The notes below the pieces were generated by a model. It was given only the letters and a program-made list of their open reading frames with translations, was not told where the DNA came from and made no database searches. The position numbers and the translations under genes are program-made. A stretch of 64,000 nt of DNA from Fibrobacter sp. UWB10 (GTDB lineage Bacteria > Fibrobacterota > Fibrobacteria > Fibrobacterales > Fibrobacteraceae). Numbering within the stretch: position 1 is the first letter of the stretch; each line of letters opens with the position of its first letter. Of the stretch, positions 49,687 through 58,883 are shown piece after piece. The stretch spans positions 124,001 to 188,000 of the forward strand of contig NZ_FXUE01000003.1 of the NCBI RefSeq assembly GCF_900182935.1, given 5' to 3'.

Positions 49687-49734
49687 TTAGCCTTTACTAA
49701 TTAGCCGTGGCTTTCTAAATTTAGCGTTGACTAA
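49687..49734 (+). promoter_or_regulatory. Promoter with two DtxR-like boxes for the third feo cluster
   Basis: Boxes TTAGCCTTTACTAA (49687-49700) and TTAGCGTTGACTAA (49721-49734), both perfect. TTTACT (49693-49698), 17 bases and TAAATT (49716-49721) form the promoter. Same plan as at 36362. Confidence 0.7.
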
Positions 49735-49772
49735 TATATAAGGTGTGTTTTTCGTCTAATCGGAGCCGTCCT

Positions 49773-50192
49773 ATGGAACAAGTAAAGTTAAGCCAGAGCC
49801 TTGAAGACTACTTGGAAATGGTGCACATGCTGCGCCTTGCGAACGGGATTGCCCGTGTCCGCGACATTGCGGCGGCGCTCAAGGTCAAGATGCCGTCGGT
49901 TGCCAAGGCGGTAATCGAACTCAAGAAGCTGGGCCTTGTGACGCAGGAACCGTACAGCGGCATCGAACTCACGTCGGAAGGTGCGCTTGTGGCGTCCCAG
50001 ATTCTGAACCGTCACATCCTGCTGAAGGGTTTCCTGATTAAGCTCGGTGTGTCCGAGGCGATTGCCGACAAGGATGCCTGCTGCATGGAACACATTCTTT
50101 CGGCGGAGACTCTCGAGAAAATCGAGGAATTTGTGAACACGCCCAATGAATCGGCGAAAAAGCCGAACGCCGCTAAATCTAAGAAAAAGTAA
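49773..50192 (+). CDS. DtxR/MntR-family metalloregulator (copy 2)
   Basis: A 139-residue close paralogue of the regulator at 36424, with the same HTH (MPSVAKAVIELKKLGLV) and the same metal domain ending DKDACCMEHILSAETL; the Ser before Met in copy 1 is Cys here. I start at the ATG at 49773 with GGAG upstream, matching copy 1; a GTG ten codons earlier is in frame. The tail is Lys-rich (AKKPNAAKSKKK). First gene of a regulator-feoA-feoB operon. The two regulators probably recognise the same box and could cross-regulate. Confidence 0.92.
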   Translation: MEQVKLSQSLEDYLEMVHMLRLANGIARVRDIAAALKVKMPSVAKAVIELKKLGLVTQEPYSGIELTSEGALVASQILNRHILLKGFLIKLGVSEAIADKDACCMEHILSAETLEKIEEFVNTPNESAKKPNAAKSKKK

Positions 50193-50203
50193 ATCGTTGG
50201 TGT

Positions 50204-50443
50204 ATGAATAACGAACCGAAGTTTTCGGAACTAAAAAAAGGCGACAAGGCCGAAATTATTGGATACAACACGGGTGATTCTCAATACAAGTCCAAACTTT
50301 TGTCGATGGGGCTTGTGCGTGGCGTGGTGCTGCAGGTTTTGCAGGTGGCTCCGCTCGGCGACCCGGTCGAGGTGAGCGTGCTTTCGTACAGGCTCTCGCT
50401 CCGCAAACAAGAAGCCAATGTGCTCAAGTTGAGGAGAGTCTGA
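50204..50443 (+). CDS. feoA: FeoA-like protein (copy 3)
   Basis: A 79-residue FeoA, FSELKKGDKAEIIGYNTGDSQ through EANVLKLRRV, nearly identical in its core to copy 2 but without the cysteine-rich head. Follows the regulator by 11 bases and overlaps feoB by one base (TGATG). Cytoplasmic accessory of FeoB. Confidence 0.9.
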   Translation: MNNEPKFSELKKGDKAEIIGYNTGDSQYKSKLLSMGLVRGVVLQVLQVAPLGDPVEVSVLSYRLSLRKQEANVLKLRRV

Positions 50444-52794
50444 TGCCTATCGAGAAAGAAGTTTTCACGATTGCGATTGCAGGCAATCCGAACTGCGGAA
50501 AGACGGCGCTCTTTAACTCGCTTACCGGCTCGAACCAGATTGTGGGCAACTGGCCTGGCGTGACTGTCGAAAAGAAGGAAGGCCAGTTCAAGCTCGACAA
50601 CCACACGATTCGCGTGGTGGACTTGCCGGGTATTTACGCGCTGTTTGCGAATTCTGAAGACGAACGCGCCGCTCTCGATTACTTGCTCAAGGGCGAGGCG
50701 GACCTGGTCGTGAACATTCTAGATGCTACGAACCTGGAACGCAACCTGTTCCTCACGAGCCAGCTGATGGAAAAGGGCGTGCCGATGGTCTTGGCGGTGA
50801 ACATGATGGATATCGCGGCGAGTCGCGGCATCCATGTGGACCTGCACAAGCTCGAAGAAATTCTCGGCGTGACGGCGATTGGCCTTACGGCGGTTTCGCC
50901 CAAGAGCTGCGAAGGATTCGTGAACGACTTGCACAAGTTGCTGCATAACAGCCGCGAGCTTCCGCTCCCGAAGGCGGTCAAGCATTCCGAAGTTCTGGAA
51001 AAGCTGATTGAAGAAATTGCGGTGCCGCTCAAGCCCGTAGCCGACAAGCTTGGCGCAAGCCCGCGCTGGACGGCGGTGCAGTACCTGGAGCATAGCGGGC
51101 GAGTGCAGGAACTTGCCGACGAACTCGGTGTCGAAATCCCGCACGACAAGATTGAAGAAGACTTGGGCGAAGAGGTGGAATTTGCACTGGCCGATTCCCG
51201 CTACTCCTATGCCCGCGACATCGCGAAGGCCGTCATCCGCGACAATACTACCAAGCGCACGCGGACCGACAAGCTCGACAAACTATTTCTGAACCGTATT
51301 CTAGGAATACCGCTTTTCCTTATTGCCATGTATCTGGTGTTCTGGTTTGCGGTGAAGGTCGGCAGCGCGTTCATCGATTTCTTCGACATCCTGTTCGGCG
51401 GAATTTTCGTGGACGGAATGACGGAACTTCTGACGAAGATTGGTGCGCCGGGCGTTGTCGTGGCGCTGTTGGCGAACGGCATCGGTACGGGTATCCAGAC
51501 GGTATCGACGTTCATACCTGTCATTTTCTTCATGTTCCTTTGCCTTTCGTTCCTCGAGGATTCTGGCTACATGTCGCGTGCGGCGTTTGTGGCGGATCGC
51601 TTTATGCGGTTCCTCGGGCTCCCGGGAAAGGCTTTCGTGCCGATGATCGTTGGCTTTGGCTGTTCGGTGCCGGCGCTCATGGGCACGCGTACGCTCGAAA
51701 ACAAGCGCGAAAGGTTCCTTACTTTGTTCTTGGTGCCGTTCATGAGTTGTGGGGCGCGCCTTCCGGTGTATGCGCTATTTGGTGCGGCTTTCTTCGGCGA
51801 AAGCGCAGGCACGCTCGTGTTCGGGATTTACCTGACGGGCATCGTGATTGCGCTGATTTACGGCCTGCTCTTGCGCCATACGGTTTTCATGGGCAAGGAA
51901 TCGACGTTCATCATGGAACTGCCGCCTTACCATTTGCCCAAGGCGCGTAACCTTTTCCGTCACGCATGGCTCCGCCTCAAGGAATTCGTTTTCCGCGCGG
52001 GCAAGGTCGTGCTCATTATGGTGACGGTGCTCGGCTTTATGGGCTCCGTCGGCACGGACGGAAGTTTCGGCAACGACAACAACGAAAAGTCGGTGCTGAG
52101 CGCCGTGGGAACGGTGATTACGCCGGTGTTCGAACCCTTCGGTGTTGAACGCGACAACTGGCCTGCATCTGTCGCGCTCTTTACGGGGCTCTTCGCGAAA
52201 GAGGCGATTGTCGGAACGCTCAATTCGCTGTATGCCATCGAGGGCACGGGCGACGCTGACGCTGCTAACGCTGCCGAAAAAGCGGAGGAGGCGGGCGCGC
52301 TTGCTGCTGCCGACGCGGCCCCGGAAGAAACTGCCGCGGACGAAGGCTTTAGTCTGAAATCGACGGTGAAAGAAGCTCTCGTGAGTGTCCCGGCGAACCT
52401 GGTAGAAGTCTTTACCTCGATTGCAAACCCGCTGGGCGTCAAAGATGCCATCGATGAATCCGAAAGTGCCGGGAACGAAGGGGCGTACAAGACGATGCAG
52501 GCGCATTTCAATCTCGGGCGTTTTCAGGTGCTGGCCTACCTGCTGTTCATCTTGCTCTATGTGCCGTGCCTTGCCGCCATGGGAACCGCCTTCCGCGAAC
52601 TCGGGCGCTTCTACGGAACGCTCATGATGGTTTTCCAGACGGTTATCGGCTGGAGTCTCTCGGTACTGTTCTTCCAGGTGACCTGCGGGCATTCTACCGC
52701 ATGGATTTTCACCTCGGTGGTACTCCTCGCCGGTGTGGTCGTGAGCCTCGTGCTGATTGGCCGTGACCAGCGCAAGAAGAAAGTGTTCGAATAA
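50443..52794 (+). CDS. feoB: FeoB ferrous iron transporter (copy 3)
   Basis: A 783-residue FeoB. G domain: GNPNCGKTALFNSLTG, DLPGIYAL, NMMD. Permease: GFGCSVPALMGTR and PFMSCGARLPVY, AKEAIVGTLNSLY. The loop after this (about residues 596-688) has an Ala/Glu-rich part and then FSLKSTVKEALVSVPANLVEVF, shorter than the 200-residue insert of copy 2 and close to the E. coli length. Its coding sequence is more GC-rich than that of copy 2 while the proteins are alike, so they diverged some time ago. Imports Fe2+; end of the third feo operon. Confidence 0.93.
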   Translation: MPIEKEVFTIAIAGNPNCGKTALFNSLTGSNQIVGNWPGVTVEKKEGQFKLDNHTIRVVDLPGIYALFANSEDERAALDYLLKGEADLVVNILDATNLERNLFLTSQLMEKGVPMVLAVNMMDIAASRGIHVDLHKLEEILGVTAIGLTAVSPKSCEGFVNDLHKLLHNSRELPLPKAVKHSEVLEKLIEEIAVPLKPVADKLGASPRWTAVQYLEHSGRVQELADELGVEIPHDKIEEDLGEEVEFALADSRYSYARDIAKAVIRDNTTKRTRTDKLDKLFLNRILGIPLFLIAMYLVFWFAVKVGSAFIDFFDILFGGIFVDGMTELLTKIGAPGVVVALLANGIGTGIQTVSTFIPVIFFMFLCLSFLEDSGYMSRAAFVADRFMRFLGLPGKAFVPMIVGFGCSVPALMGTRTLENKRERFLTLFLVPFMSCGARLPVYALFGAAFFGESAGTLVFGIYLTGIVIALIYGLLLRHTVFMGKESTFIMELPPYHLPKARNLFRHAWLRLKEFVFRAGKVVLIMVTVLGFMGSVGTDGSFGNDNNEKSVLSAVGTVITPVFEPFGVERDNWPASVALFTGLFAKEAIVGTLNSLYAIEGTGDADAANAAEKAEEAGALAAADAAPEETAADEGFSLKSTVKEALVSVPANLVEVFTSIANPLGVKDAIDESESAGNEGAYKTMQAHFNLGRFQVLAYLLFILLYVPCLAAMGTAFRELGRFYGTLMMVFQTVIGWSLSVLFFQVTCGHSTAWIFTSVVLLAGVVVSLVLIGRDQRKKKVFE

Positions 52795-52836
52795 CGCCCG
52801 TTCTCGCGCAATTTGCGTCTGATTTACGGGCGTTTA
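52793..52836 (+). terminator. Terminator-like hairpin after feoB copy 3
   Basis: AACGCCCGT / ACGGGCGTT (52793-52801 and 52826-52834) enclosing an inner CGCAATTTGCG hairpin, then TTT. It overlaps the stop codon. Confidence 0.5.
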
Positions 52837-52964
52837 CGAAATTTGTAAAAATGCTGTAATTCTTTACAATTTTTGAAATCGAAAATTTAGCTGAATTTTA
52901 GGATTCGGCTTTCGTTTTACATTTTTGACCGCTTTTTCAATAATTGACGGGTGTTTTGTCTGTT

Positions 52965-52980
52965 TGGCACGGATTTTGCA
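52965..52980 (+). promoter_or_regulatory. Sigma-54 promoter of gltBD
   Basis: TGGCACGGATTTTGCA fits TGGCACG-N4-TTGCW exactly, 37 bases before the gltB ATG. It implies RpoN control and a nitrogen-responsive activator. Confidence 0.88.
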
Positions 52981-53017
52981 AATACGGAGCGCAAAAAAGT
53001 AAAAACAAGGATTATTT

Positions 53018-56000
53018 ATGAACGCTCAAGCACTTTACGATCCGGCCAACGAACACGACGCCTGCGGTGTCGGCCTAGTTGCCAATATTAATAATGTTGC
53101 CTCGCACCAGATTGTGTTGCAGGGTATTACGGTCTTGAAAAGGCTCATGCACCGCGGTGCGGCTGGTGGCGACCCTGAAACGGGTGACGGCGCTGGCCTT
53201 TTGCTTTCTATGCCGCATAAGTTCTTCCGCAAGCTGTACCCGAGTCTTCCGGCCCGTTACGGCGTGGCAATGTACTTTGTGGAAAACACGCTTGCCGCCG
53301 ATGCTTTGGATGCCGAAATCAAGCGTGTTGCCGAATCTGAAGGTGTAGATGTCATTCAGTTCCGCGAAGTTCCGGTGAACCCCGCTACCATCGGTCACAC
53401 GGCCCGCGAAACCTTGCCGCACATTCGCCAGGTGTTCTTTGACGGCTCCAAGTTCAAGACCAACGAAGAATTCGATATCAAGCTTTATGTGGTGCGTCGC
53501 TTGGTCGAAAAGACCTGCAAGGGCGTGTATGTTTGCAGCTGCAGCCGCAAGAGCATCGTTTACAAGGGCCTGTTGCTCGCAAGCCAGATCGAAGGCTTCT
53601 ATAAGGACCTGAACGATCTCGATTTCGAAAGCCCCTTGGCTCTCGTTCACCAGCGTTATTCTACCAACACGTTCCCGACTTGGCCGCTGGCTCATCCGTT
53701 CCGTTACCTCGCTCACAACGGTGAAATCAACACCCTGCGCGGCAACCTGAACAGCCTTCGCGCTCGCGAACCGCTCCTGAAGAGCGAAGTCATCGGTGAC
53801 GATTTGCCGAAGCTCTTGCCGCTCATTATGCCGGGCCAGAGCGACTCTGCCAGCCTCGATAACATGTTTGAGCTTCTCGTCGCTGCGGGCCGTAGCCTCC
53901 CGCATGCGATGATGATGCTCTTGCCGCAGGCATGGGGTCAAAAGCATTACCTCGGCCGCGACGTGCGTGGCTTCTTTGAATACGAATCCATGCTTATGGA
54001 ACCGTGGGACGGCCCTGCTGCCGTCGCGTTCAGCGACGGTGTGAATGCCGGTGCAATCCTCGACCGCAACGGCCTTCGTCCGGCACGTTACACTTTATGT
54101 AAAGACGGTCTCTTCGTGATGGCCTCTGAAACGGGCGTGCTCGACCTGCAGGATGACGAAGTCGAAGAAAAGGGCCGCCTCAAACCCGGTGAAATCATTT
54201 ACCTCGACCTCGAAAATCACCACATCTTGAAGAACGCCGAAATGAAGGCTTACGTGGCCCGTAGCAAGCCGTACCGCCGCTGGGTCGCCGAAAACAAGAT
54301 GAGCGTTCGCGGCCTCTTTAGCGAAATCAACCCGGCCGACGTTCCTGACGATATTCTGGTGCAGCAGAAGCGCTTTGGTTACTCTGCCGAAGACCTCTCC
54401 ATCATCTTGCAGCCCATGGCCAAGAACGGTGCAGAACCTATCGGTTCTATGGGTAACGACGCCGCTCTCGCCGTGCTTTCTGACAAGCCGCAGCCGCTGT
54501 TCAACTACTTCAAGCAGCTGTTCGCTCAGGTGACGAACCCGCCGATTGACCCGATTCGTGAAGAATTGGTGATGAGCCTTACGACCTACATCGGTAACCA
54601 CGGCAACATCCTCGAAGAAACTCCGGAACAGGCGCACCTCATCAAGATTCCGCGCCCGATCGTGACCGAAGACGAAATCCGCCGCTTTGAAAACATCGGC
54701 GATAAGGCCTTCAAGGCCAAGGAACTCAAGATGCAGTTCCCGCTCGGTGGCAATGGGGAAGTCCTCGAGGCTGCCTTGCAGAACCTTGCTGGCGATGCCG
54801 TGCGTGCCGTGAACGAGGGCTTCGATATCATCGTGCTTACCGACAAGAACGTCGATTGGGGCTACGTGCCTATTCCGTCGCTGCTTGCTACGGCCAGCGT
54901 GAACCGCGCCCTCGTAGAAGCTGGCGTACGTCCTGAAATCGGTCTGGTGGTGCAGTCCGGCGAAGTCCGCGAAGTCATGCACTTTGCCCTGTTGCTCGGT
55001 TTCGGTGCCACGGTCATCAACCCGTATCTGGCCTTCCAGAGCATTACTAACATGTGCCACAACGGCGACCTCGATGTGGATCCGGTCACTGCTGCCGCCA
55101 ACTACGTGAAGGCTGTTGACAAGGGCCTCCTCAAGATTATGTCGAAGATGGGTATTTCTACCCTCCGTAGCTACCGCAGCGCCCAGATTTTCGAAGCAGT
55201 TGGCCTGAACAAGGAACTCGTCGAAAAGTTCCTGCCGGGTACCGCAAGCCGCATCGAAGGTATCGGTCTCGAAGAAATCGCTACCGAAGTGGGCGAACGC
55301 CAGAAGATTGCCTTTGCCGACGCAAGCAAGGTGCTTCAGTCCGGCGGCCAGTACGCTTACCGCAAAGAAGGCGAAAAGCACTTGTGGACTCCGCAGTCCT
55401 TGGCTGCATTCCGTCAGGCTGTGCAGGGCGGCGACTACGAAAAGTTCAAGGTTTACAGCAAGCTCATTAACGATCAGTCCGAACGTCAGGCAACGCTCCG
55501 CGGCCTCTTCAAGTTCAAGGATGCGACTCCGATCGACATTTCCGAAGTCGAAAGCCGTGAATCCATTGTCAAGCACTTTGTGGCAGGCGCTATGAGCCTT
55601 GGTTCTTTGAGCCCTGAAGCTCATGAAACCATCGCTATCGCCATGAACCGTATCGGTGCCATGAGCAACTGCGGTGAAGGTGGTGAAGACCCGGATCGCG
55701 ATACTCCGGCTCCTAACGGTGACATTCGTAGCTCTGCTATTCGTCAGATTGCGTCTGGCCGCTTTGGTGTCACGATTGACTACCTGCGCCATGCAAAGGA
55801 TTTGCAGATCAAGATGGCTCAGGGAGCAAAGCCCGGTGAAGGTGGCCAGCTGCCGGCTCACAAGGTGAACGACTTTGTGGCTCGCATCCGTCATAGTACG
55901 CCGAATGTGTCTCTGATTTCTCCGCCGCCGCACCATGATATTTACTCTATCGAAGACTTGGCTCAGCTCATTTACGACCTGCGTAACTCCAACCCGAAGG

Positions 56001-57436
56001 CTCGTGTTTCCGTAAAGCTCGTGTCCGAAGTGGGTGTGGGTACGGTTGCCGCTGGTGTTGCCAAGGCTCATGCCGACGTGGTGCTCATTTCCGGCCACGA
56101 TGGCGGTACGGGTGCATCTCCGCTCACCTCTATTAAGCATGCCGGCCTTCCGTGGGAACTCGGTATTGCCGAAGCGGAACAGACCCTTGTGCTCAACGAC
56201 TTGCGCGGTCGTATCAAGCTCCAGGTCGATGGCCAGCTCAAGACGGGCCGCGACATTGTGGTGGCAGCACTCCTCGGTGCCGAAGAATTCGGCTTTGCTA
56301 CGAACCTTCTCGTTAGCCTTGGCTGCGTGATGGACCGCAAGTGCCATACGAACCAGTGTCCCATGGGTATTGCAACGCAGGATCCGGACTTCCGCAAGCG
56401 CTTTGCGGGCAAGCCGGAATACGTTGAAAACTTCCTGTTCTTCATCGCCGACGAAGTCCGCGAAATCCTCGCAAGCCTCGGTCTCCGTTCTCTCGAAGAA
56501 GCCTGCGGCCGTAGCGACCTCCTCGAAAAGGATTCTGCCATCGCCTTCTACAAGGCCAAGAACCTCGACTTCTCCAAGATTTTCGAAACCGTCAAGGGTG
56601 GCGTCAAGTCCTTCGACAAGAACTATGTCAAGGAAGAACTGGTCAACTTCGACCGCCGCGAACTCTTGCCGTTCGTCAAGGAAACCCTCGAAAAGGGTAC
56701 TGCCGTGGAACTTTGCACGGTGGTGCACAACACCGACCGTACGGTGGGTACGGAACTTTCTGGCGAAGTGGACGAACACTTTGGCGTGAAGGGCCTTCCC
56801 GAAGATACGATTCGCATTCACCTTCAGGGTGTCGCGGGCCAGAGCTTCGGTGCCTTCCTTGCTCCGGGTGTCACGCTCGATTTGGAAGGCGAAGCCAACG
56901 ACTTTATGGGTAAGGGTCTCTCGGGCGGTAAGATTATCGTGCGTCCGCCGCACAACGCCACCTTCAAGGCCGAAGACAACGTCATTGCCGGTAACGTCAT
57001 CGGTTACGGTGGTACTAGCGGTAAGGTGTTCATCAACGGTCTCGCTGGCGAACGCTTCGGTATCCGTAACTCCGGTATGCTCCTGGTAAGCGAAGGCGTG
57101 GGCGACCACGGCTGCGAATACATGACGGGTGGCCGCGTGGTCGTGCTCGGTCGCGTAGGCGTGAACTTCGCCGCAGGTATGACGGGTGGCTTTGCTTACG
57201 TGTACGACGAAACGGGTCACTTCGACCTGAGCTGCAACGTGGGCTCTGTGGACCTTGAAAGTGTGCTTGCCGGTACTGACAGCGAACGCGAACTCATTGA
57301 CTTTATTGAACAGCACGTTCAGGCAACGGGTAGCGAAAAGGGTAAGCGCATCCTTGAAAACTGGAACAGCGAACGTCCGAAGTTCGTAAAGATCTTCCCG
57401 GTCGACTATCGTAACGCATTGGCAAAGAAGGGCTGA
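53018..57436 (+). CDS. gltB: Glutamate synthase, large subunit
   Basis: A 1472-residue enzyme that moves the amide nitrogen of glutamine to 2-oxoglutarate, giving two glutamates. After a short propeptide, the catalytic Cys is in HDACGVGLVANI (Cys 16), the glutaminase nucleophile. Then a central domain, the FMN-binding synthase domain (GAKPGEGGQLPAHKV, HDGGTGASPL), the 3Fe-4S cysteines CVMDRKCHTNQC, and the C-terminal beta-helix with GGTSGKVFINGLAGERFGIRNSG. Full length. Followed after 7 bases by gltD; driven by a sigma-54 promoter, so expected to rise under nitrogen limitation. Confidence 0.97.
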   Translation: MNAQALYDPANEHDACGVGLVANINNVASHQIVLQGITVLKRLMHRGAAGGDPETGDGAGLLLSMPHKFFRKLYPSLPARYGVAMYFVENTLAADALDAEIKRVAESEGVDVIQFREVPVNPATIGHTARETLPHIRQVFFDGSKFKTNEEFDIKLYVVRRLVEKTCKGVYVCSCSRKSIVYKGLLLASQIEGFYKDLNDLDFESPLALVHQRYSTNTFPTWPLAHPFRYLAHNGEINTLRGNLNSLRAREPLLKSEVIGDDLPKLLPLIMPGQSDSASLDNMFELLVAAGRSLPHAMMMLLPQAWGQKHYLGRDVRGFFEYESMLMEPWDGPAAVAFSDGVNAGAILDRNGLRPARYTLCKDGLFVMASETGVLDLQDDEVEEKGRLKPGEIIYLDLENHHILKNAEMKAYVARSKPYRRWVAENKMSVRGLFSEINPADVPDDILVQQKRFGYSAEDLSIILQPMAKNGAEPIGSMGNDAALAVLSDKPQPLFNYFKQLFAQVTNPPIDPIREELVMSLTTYIGNHGNILEETPEQAHLIKIPRPIVTEDEIRRFENIGDKAFKAKELKMQFPLGGNGEVLEAALQNLAGDAVRAVNEGFDIIVLTDKNVDWGYVPIPSLLATASVNRALVEAGVRPEIGLVVQSGEVREVMHFALLLGFGATVINPYLAFQSITNMCHNGDLDVDPVTAAANYVKAVDKGLLKIMSKMGISTLRSYRSAQIFEAVGLNKELVEKFLPGTASRIEGIGLEEIATEVGERQKIAFADASKVLQSGGQYAYRKEGEKHLWTPQSLAAFRQAVQGGDYEKFKVYSKLINDQSERQATLRGLFKFKDATPIDISEVESRESIVKHFVAGAMSLGSLSPEAHETIAIAMNRIGAMSNCGEGGEDPDRDTPAPNGDIRSSAIRQIASGRFGVTIDYLRHAKDLQIKMAQGAKPGEGGQLPAHKVNDFVARIRHSTPNVSLISPPPHHDIYSIEDLAQLIYDLRNSNPKARVSVKLVSEVGVGTVAAGVAKAHADVVLISGHDGGTGASPLTSIKHAGLPWELGIAEAEQTLVLNDLRGRIKLQVDGQLKTGRDIVVAALLGAEEFGFATNLLVSLGCVMDRKCHTNQCPMGIATQDPDFRKRFAGKPEYVENFLFFIADEVREILASLGLRSLEEACGRSDLLEKDSAIAFYKAKNLDFSKIFETVKGGVKSFDKNYVKEELVNFDRRELLPFVKETLEKGTAVELCTVVHNTDRTVGTELSGEVDEHFGVKGLPEDTIRIHLQGVAGQSFGAFLAPGVTLDLEGEANDFMGKGLSGGKIIVRPPHNATFKAEDNVIAGNVIGYGGTSGKVFINGLAGERFGIRNSGMLLVSEGVGDHGCEYMTGGRVVVLGRVGVNFAAGMTGGFAYVYDETGHFDLSCNVGSVDLESVLAGTDSERELIDFIEQHVQATGSEKGKRILENWNSERPKFVKIFPVDYRNALAKKG

Positions 57437-57443
57437 GGTATAT

Positions 57444-58808
57444 ATGGAAGAAATTAAAAGAATTGCAGATGTTTACCGCCCTGTCGAAGAGCGAATCAAG
57501 GACAACAACGAAGTCGAACGCAAGTTGACTTCTCTCGAAATCGTGCAGCAGGGTTCACGTTGCCATAGTTGTGGAATCCCGTTCTGTCACGGTGCGGGTT
57601 GCCCGCTTGGTAACCTGGTGCCCGAATTCAATGCGGCTGTCGCAGCAGGGAATGCGGAACGTGCCTACAACGTTATCAGCAAGACGGCGTTCTTCCCCGA
57701 ATTTACGGGCCGCGTTTGCCCCGCACTTTGCGAATCCGCTTGTACGGGCAATGTGCATAACGACCCGGTGATGGTTCGCCAAATCGAAAAGTACATCATC
57801 GAAACCGCCTTCGAAGAAGGCCGCGTAACGCTCCCTACTGCAGAATGGAACGGTAAAACCGCTGCAGTTATCGGCTCGGGTCCTGCAGGCCTCTTTGCTG
57901 CCGAAGCGCTCCGCCGCAAGGGTTACGCCGTTACCGTTTACGAAAAACGCGAAAAGGTGGGCGGTCTTTTACGCTACGGCATTCCGAACTGGAAACTCGA
58001 CAAGTCCGTTATCGATCGCCGCGTCAAGCTCCTCGAAGAAGCCGGCATCAAGTTCGTTTGCAGCACCGAAATCGGCAAGGACATCTCTGCCGAATACATC
58101 CACAAGAATTTTGACGAAGTCTTCCTCGCTATCGGTACGCCGAACGCCCGCGACTTGAAAATCCCGGGCCGCGAAGCCGAAGGAATCTTCCTTGCGCTCG
58201 ACTTCTTGCACGGCGCAAACAAGCCTGGCGAAACGAATCCTGAAAAGTTCAGCGCCAAGGGCCGCAAGGTCTTGGTGATTGGCGGTGGCGATACGGGTAA
58301 CGACTGTGTGGGCAAGGCGATCCGCGAAGGCTGCGAAAGCGTGCTCCAGGTGGAATTCATGCCCAAGCCGCCTGAGGAACGTTCTCCGTCTACTCCGTGG
58401 CCGGATTGGCCGTACATGCTGCGTACCAGCTACGCCCAGCATGAAGGTGGCGAACGCCGCTGGAATGTGTCTTCCAAGCAGTTCATTGTGAAAGATGGCC
58501 GCGTCGCAGGCGTCGAAGCTGTCCGCGTGGAATGGGAAATGTCCCCGCAGGGCCGCCCGCTCAAGCCGAACGAAGTCCCGAATTCTACCGAAGTCATCGA
58601 AACCGACCTAGTTGTGCTCGCCATGGGCTTTACCGGGGTTCCGGCCGAAGGCATCGTGAACGATTTGGGCCTCCAGCTCACGCCGCGTACCGCAATCATT
58701 CCGGACCCCGCTCGCCACATTTACGCAGTCGGCGACTGCGCAAATGGCGCGTCCCTTGTGGTCCGTGCCATGGCCGATGCTAAACGAGTCGTAAACGGAC
58801 TTGTATAA
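57444..58808 (+). CDS. gltD: Glutamate synthase, small subunit
   Basis: A 454-residue FAD and iron-sulfur protein that passes electrons from NAD(P)H to GltB. Seen: 4Fe-4S cysteines in CHSCGIPFCHGAGCPLGN and CPALCESACTGN, the FAD loop IGSGPAGLFAAE (about residue 140), GGLLRYGIPNWKLD, the nucleotide loop IGGGDTGND (about 280) and the closing AVGDCANGASLVVRAM. Full length. Second gene of the gltBD operon. Confidence 0.97.
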   Translation: MEEIKRIADVYRPVEERIKDNNEVERKLTSLEIVQQGSRCHSCGIPFCHGAGCPLGNLVPEFNAAVAAGNAERAYNVISKTAFFPEFTGRVCPALCESACTGNVHNDPVMVRQIEKYIIETAFEEGRVTLPTAEWNGKTAAVIGSGPAGLFAAEALRRKGYAVTVYEKREKVGGLLRYGIPNWKLDKSVIDRRVKLLEEAGIKFVCSTEIGKDISAEYIHKNFDEVFLAIGTPNARDLKIPGREAEGIFLALDFLHGANKPGETNPEKFSAKGRKVLVIGGGDTGNDCVGKAIREGCESVLQVEFMPKPPEERSPSTPWPDWPYMLRTSYAQHEGGERRWNVSSKQFIVKDGRVAGVEAVRVEWEMSPQGRPLKPNEVPNSTEVIETDLVVLAMGFTGVPAEGIVNDLGLQLTPRTAIIPDPARHIYAVGDCANGASLVVRAMADAKRVVNGLV

Positions 58809-58837
58809 AGCAATGTAAGTTACTATCTTTGAGGCGA

Positions 58838-58878
58838 GTCAGTTCGAAATCCATCCTGACTATAAACAAAACTAGGAG
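58838..58878 (+). promoter_or_regulatory. PreQ1-I riboswitch candidate upstream of queC
   Basis: Stem GTCAG / CTGAC (58838-58842, 58856-58860), a 13-base loop starting TTC, and the tail TATAAACAAAACTAGGAG. Stem, TTC and A-rich tail match the class I preQ1 aptamer (compare the tail TTAACAAAACAAGG of the T. tengcongensis switch). Loop TCC can pair with GGA of the Shine-Dalgarno, giving translational shut-off by preQ1. Confidence 0.8.
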
Positions 58879-58883
58879 CCTCA

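Noticed and set aside
54095-57316. Open frame of over 1000 codons antisense to gltB
   Set aside because: Same cause: strong codon bias in gltB removes stops in the opposite frame. No ribosome site or recognisable domain.
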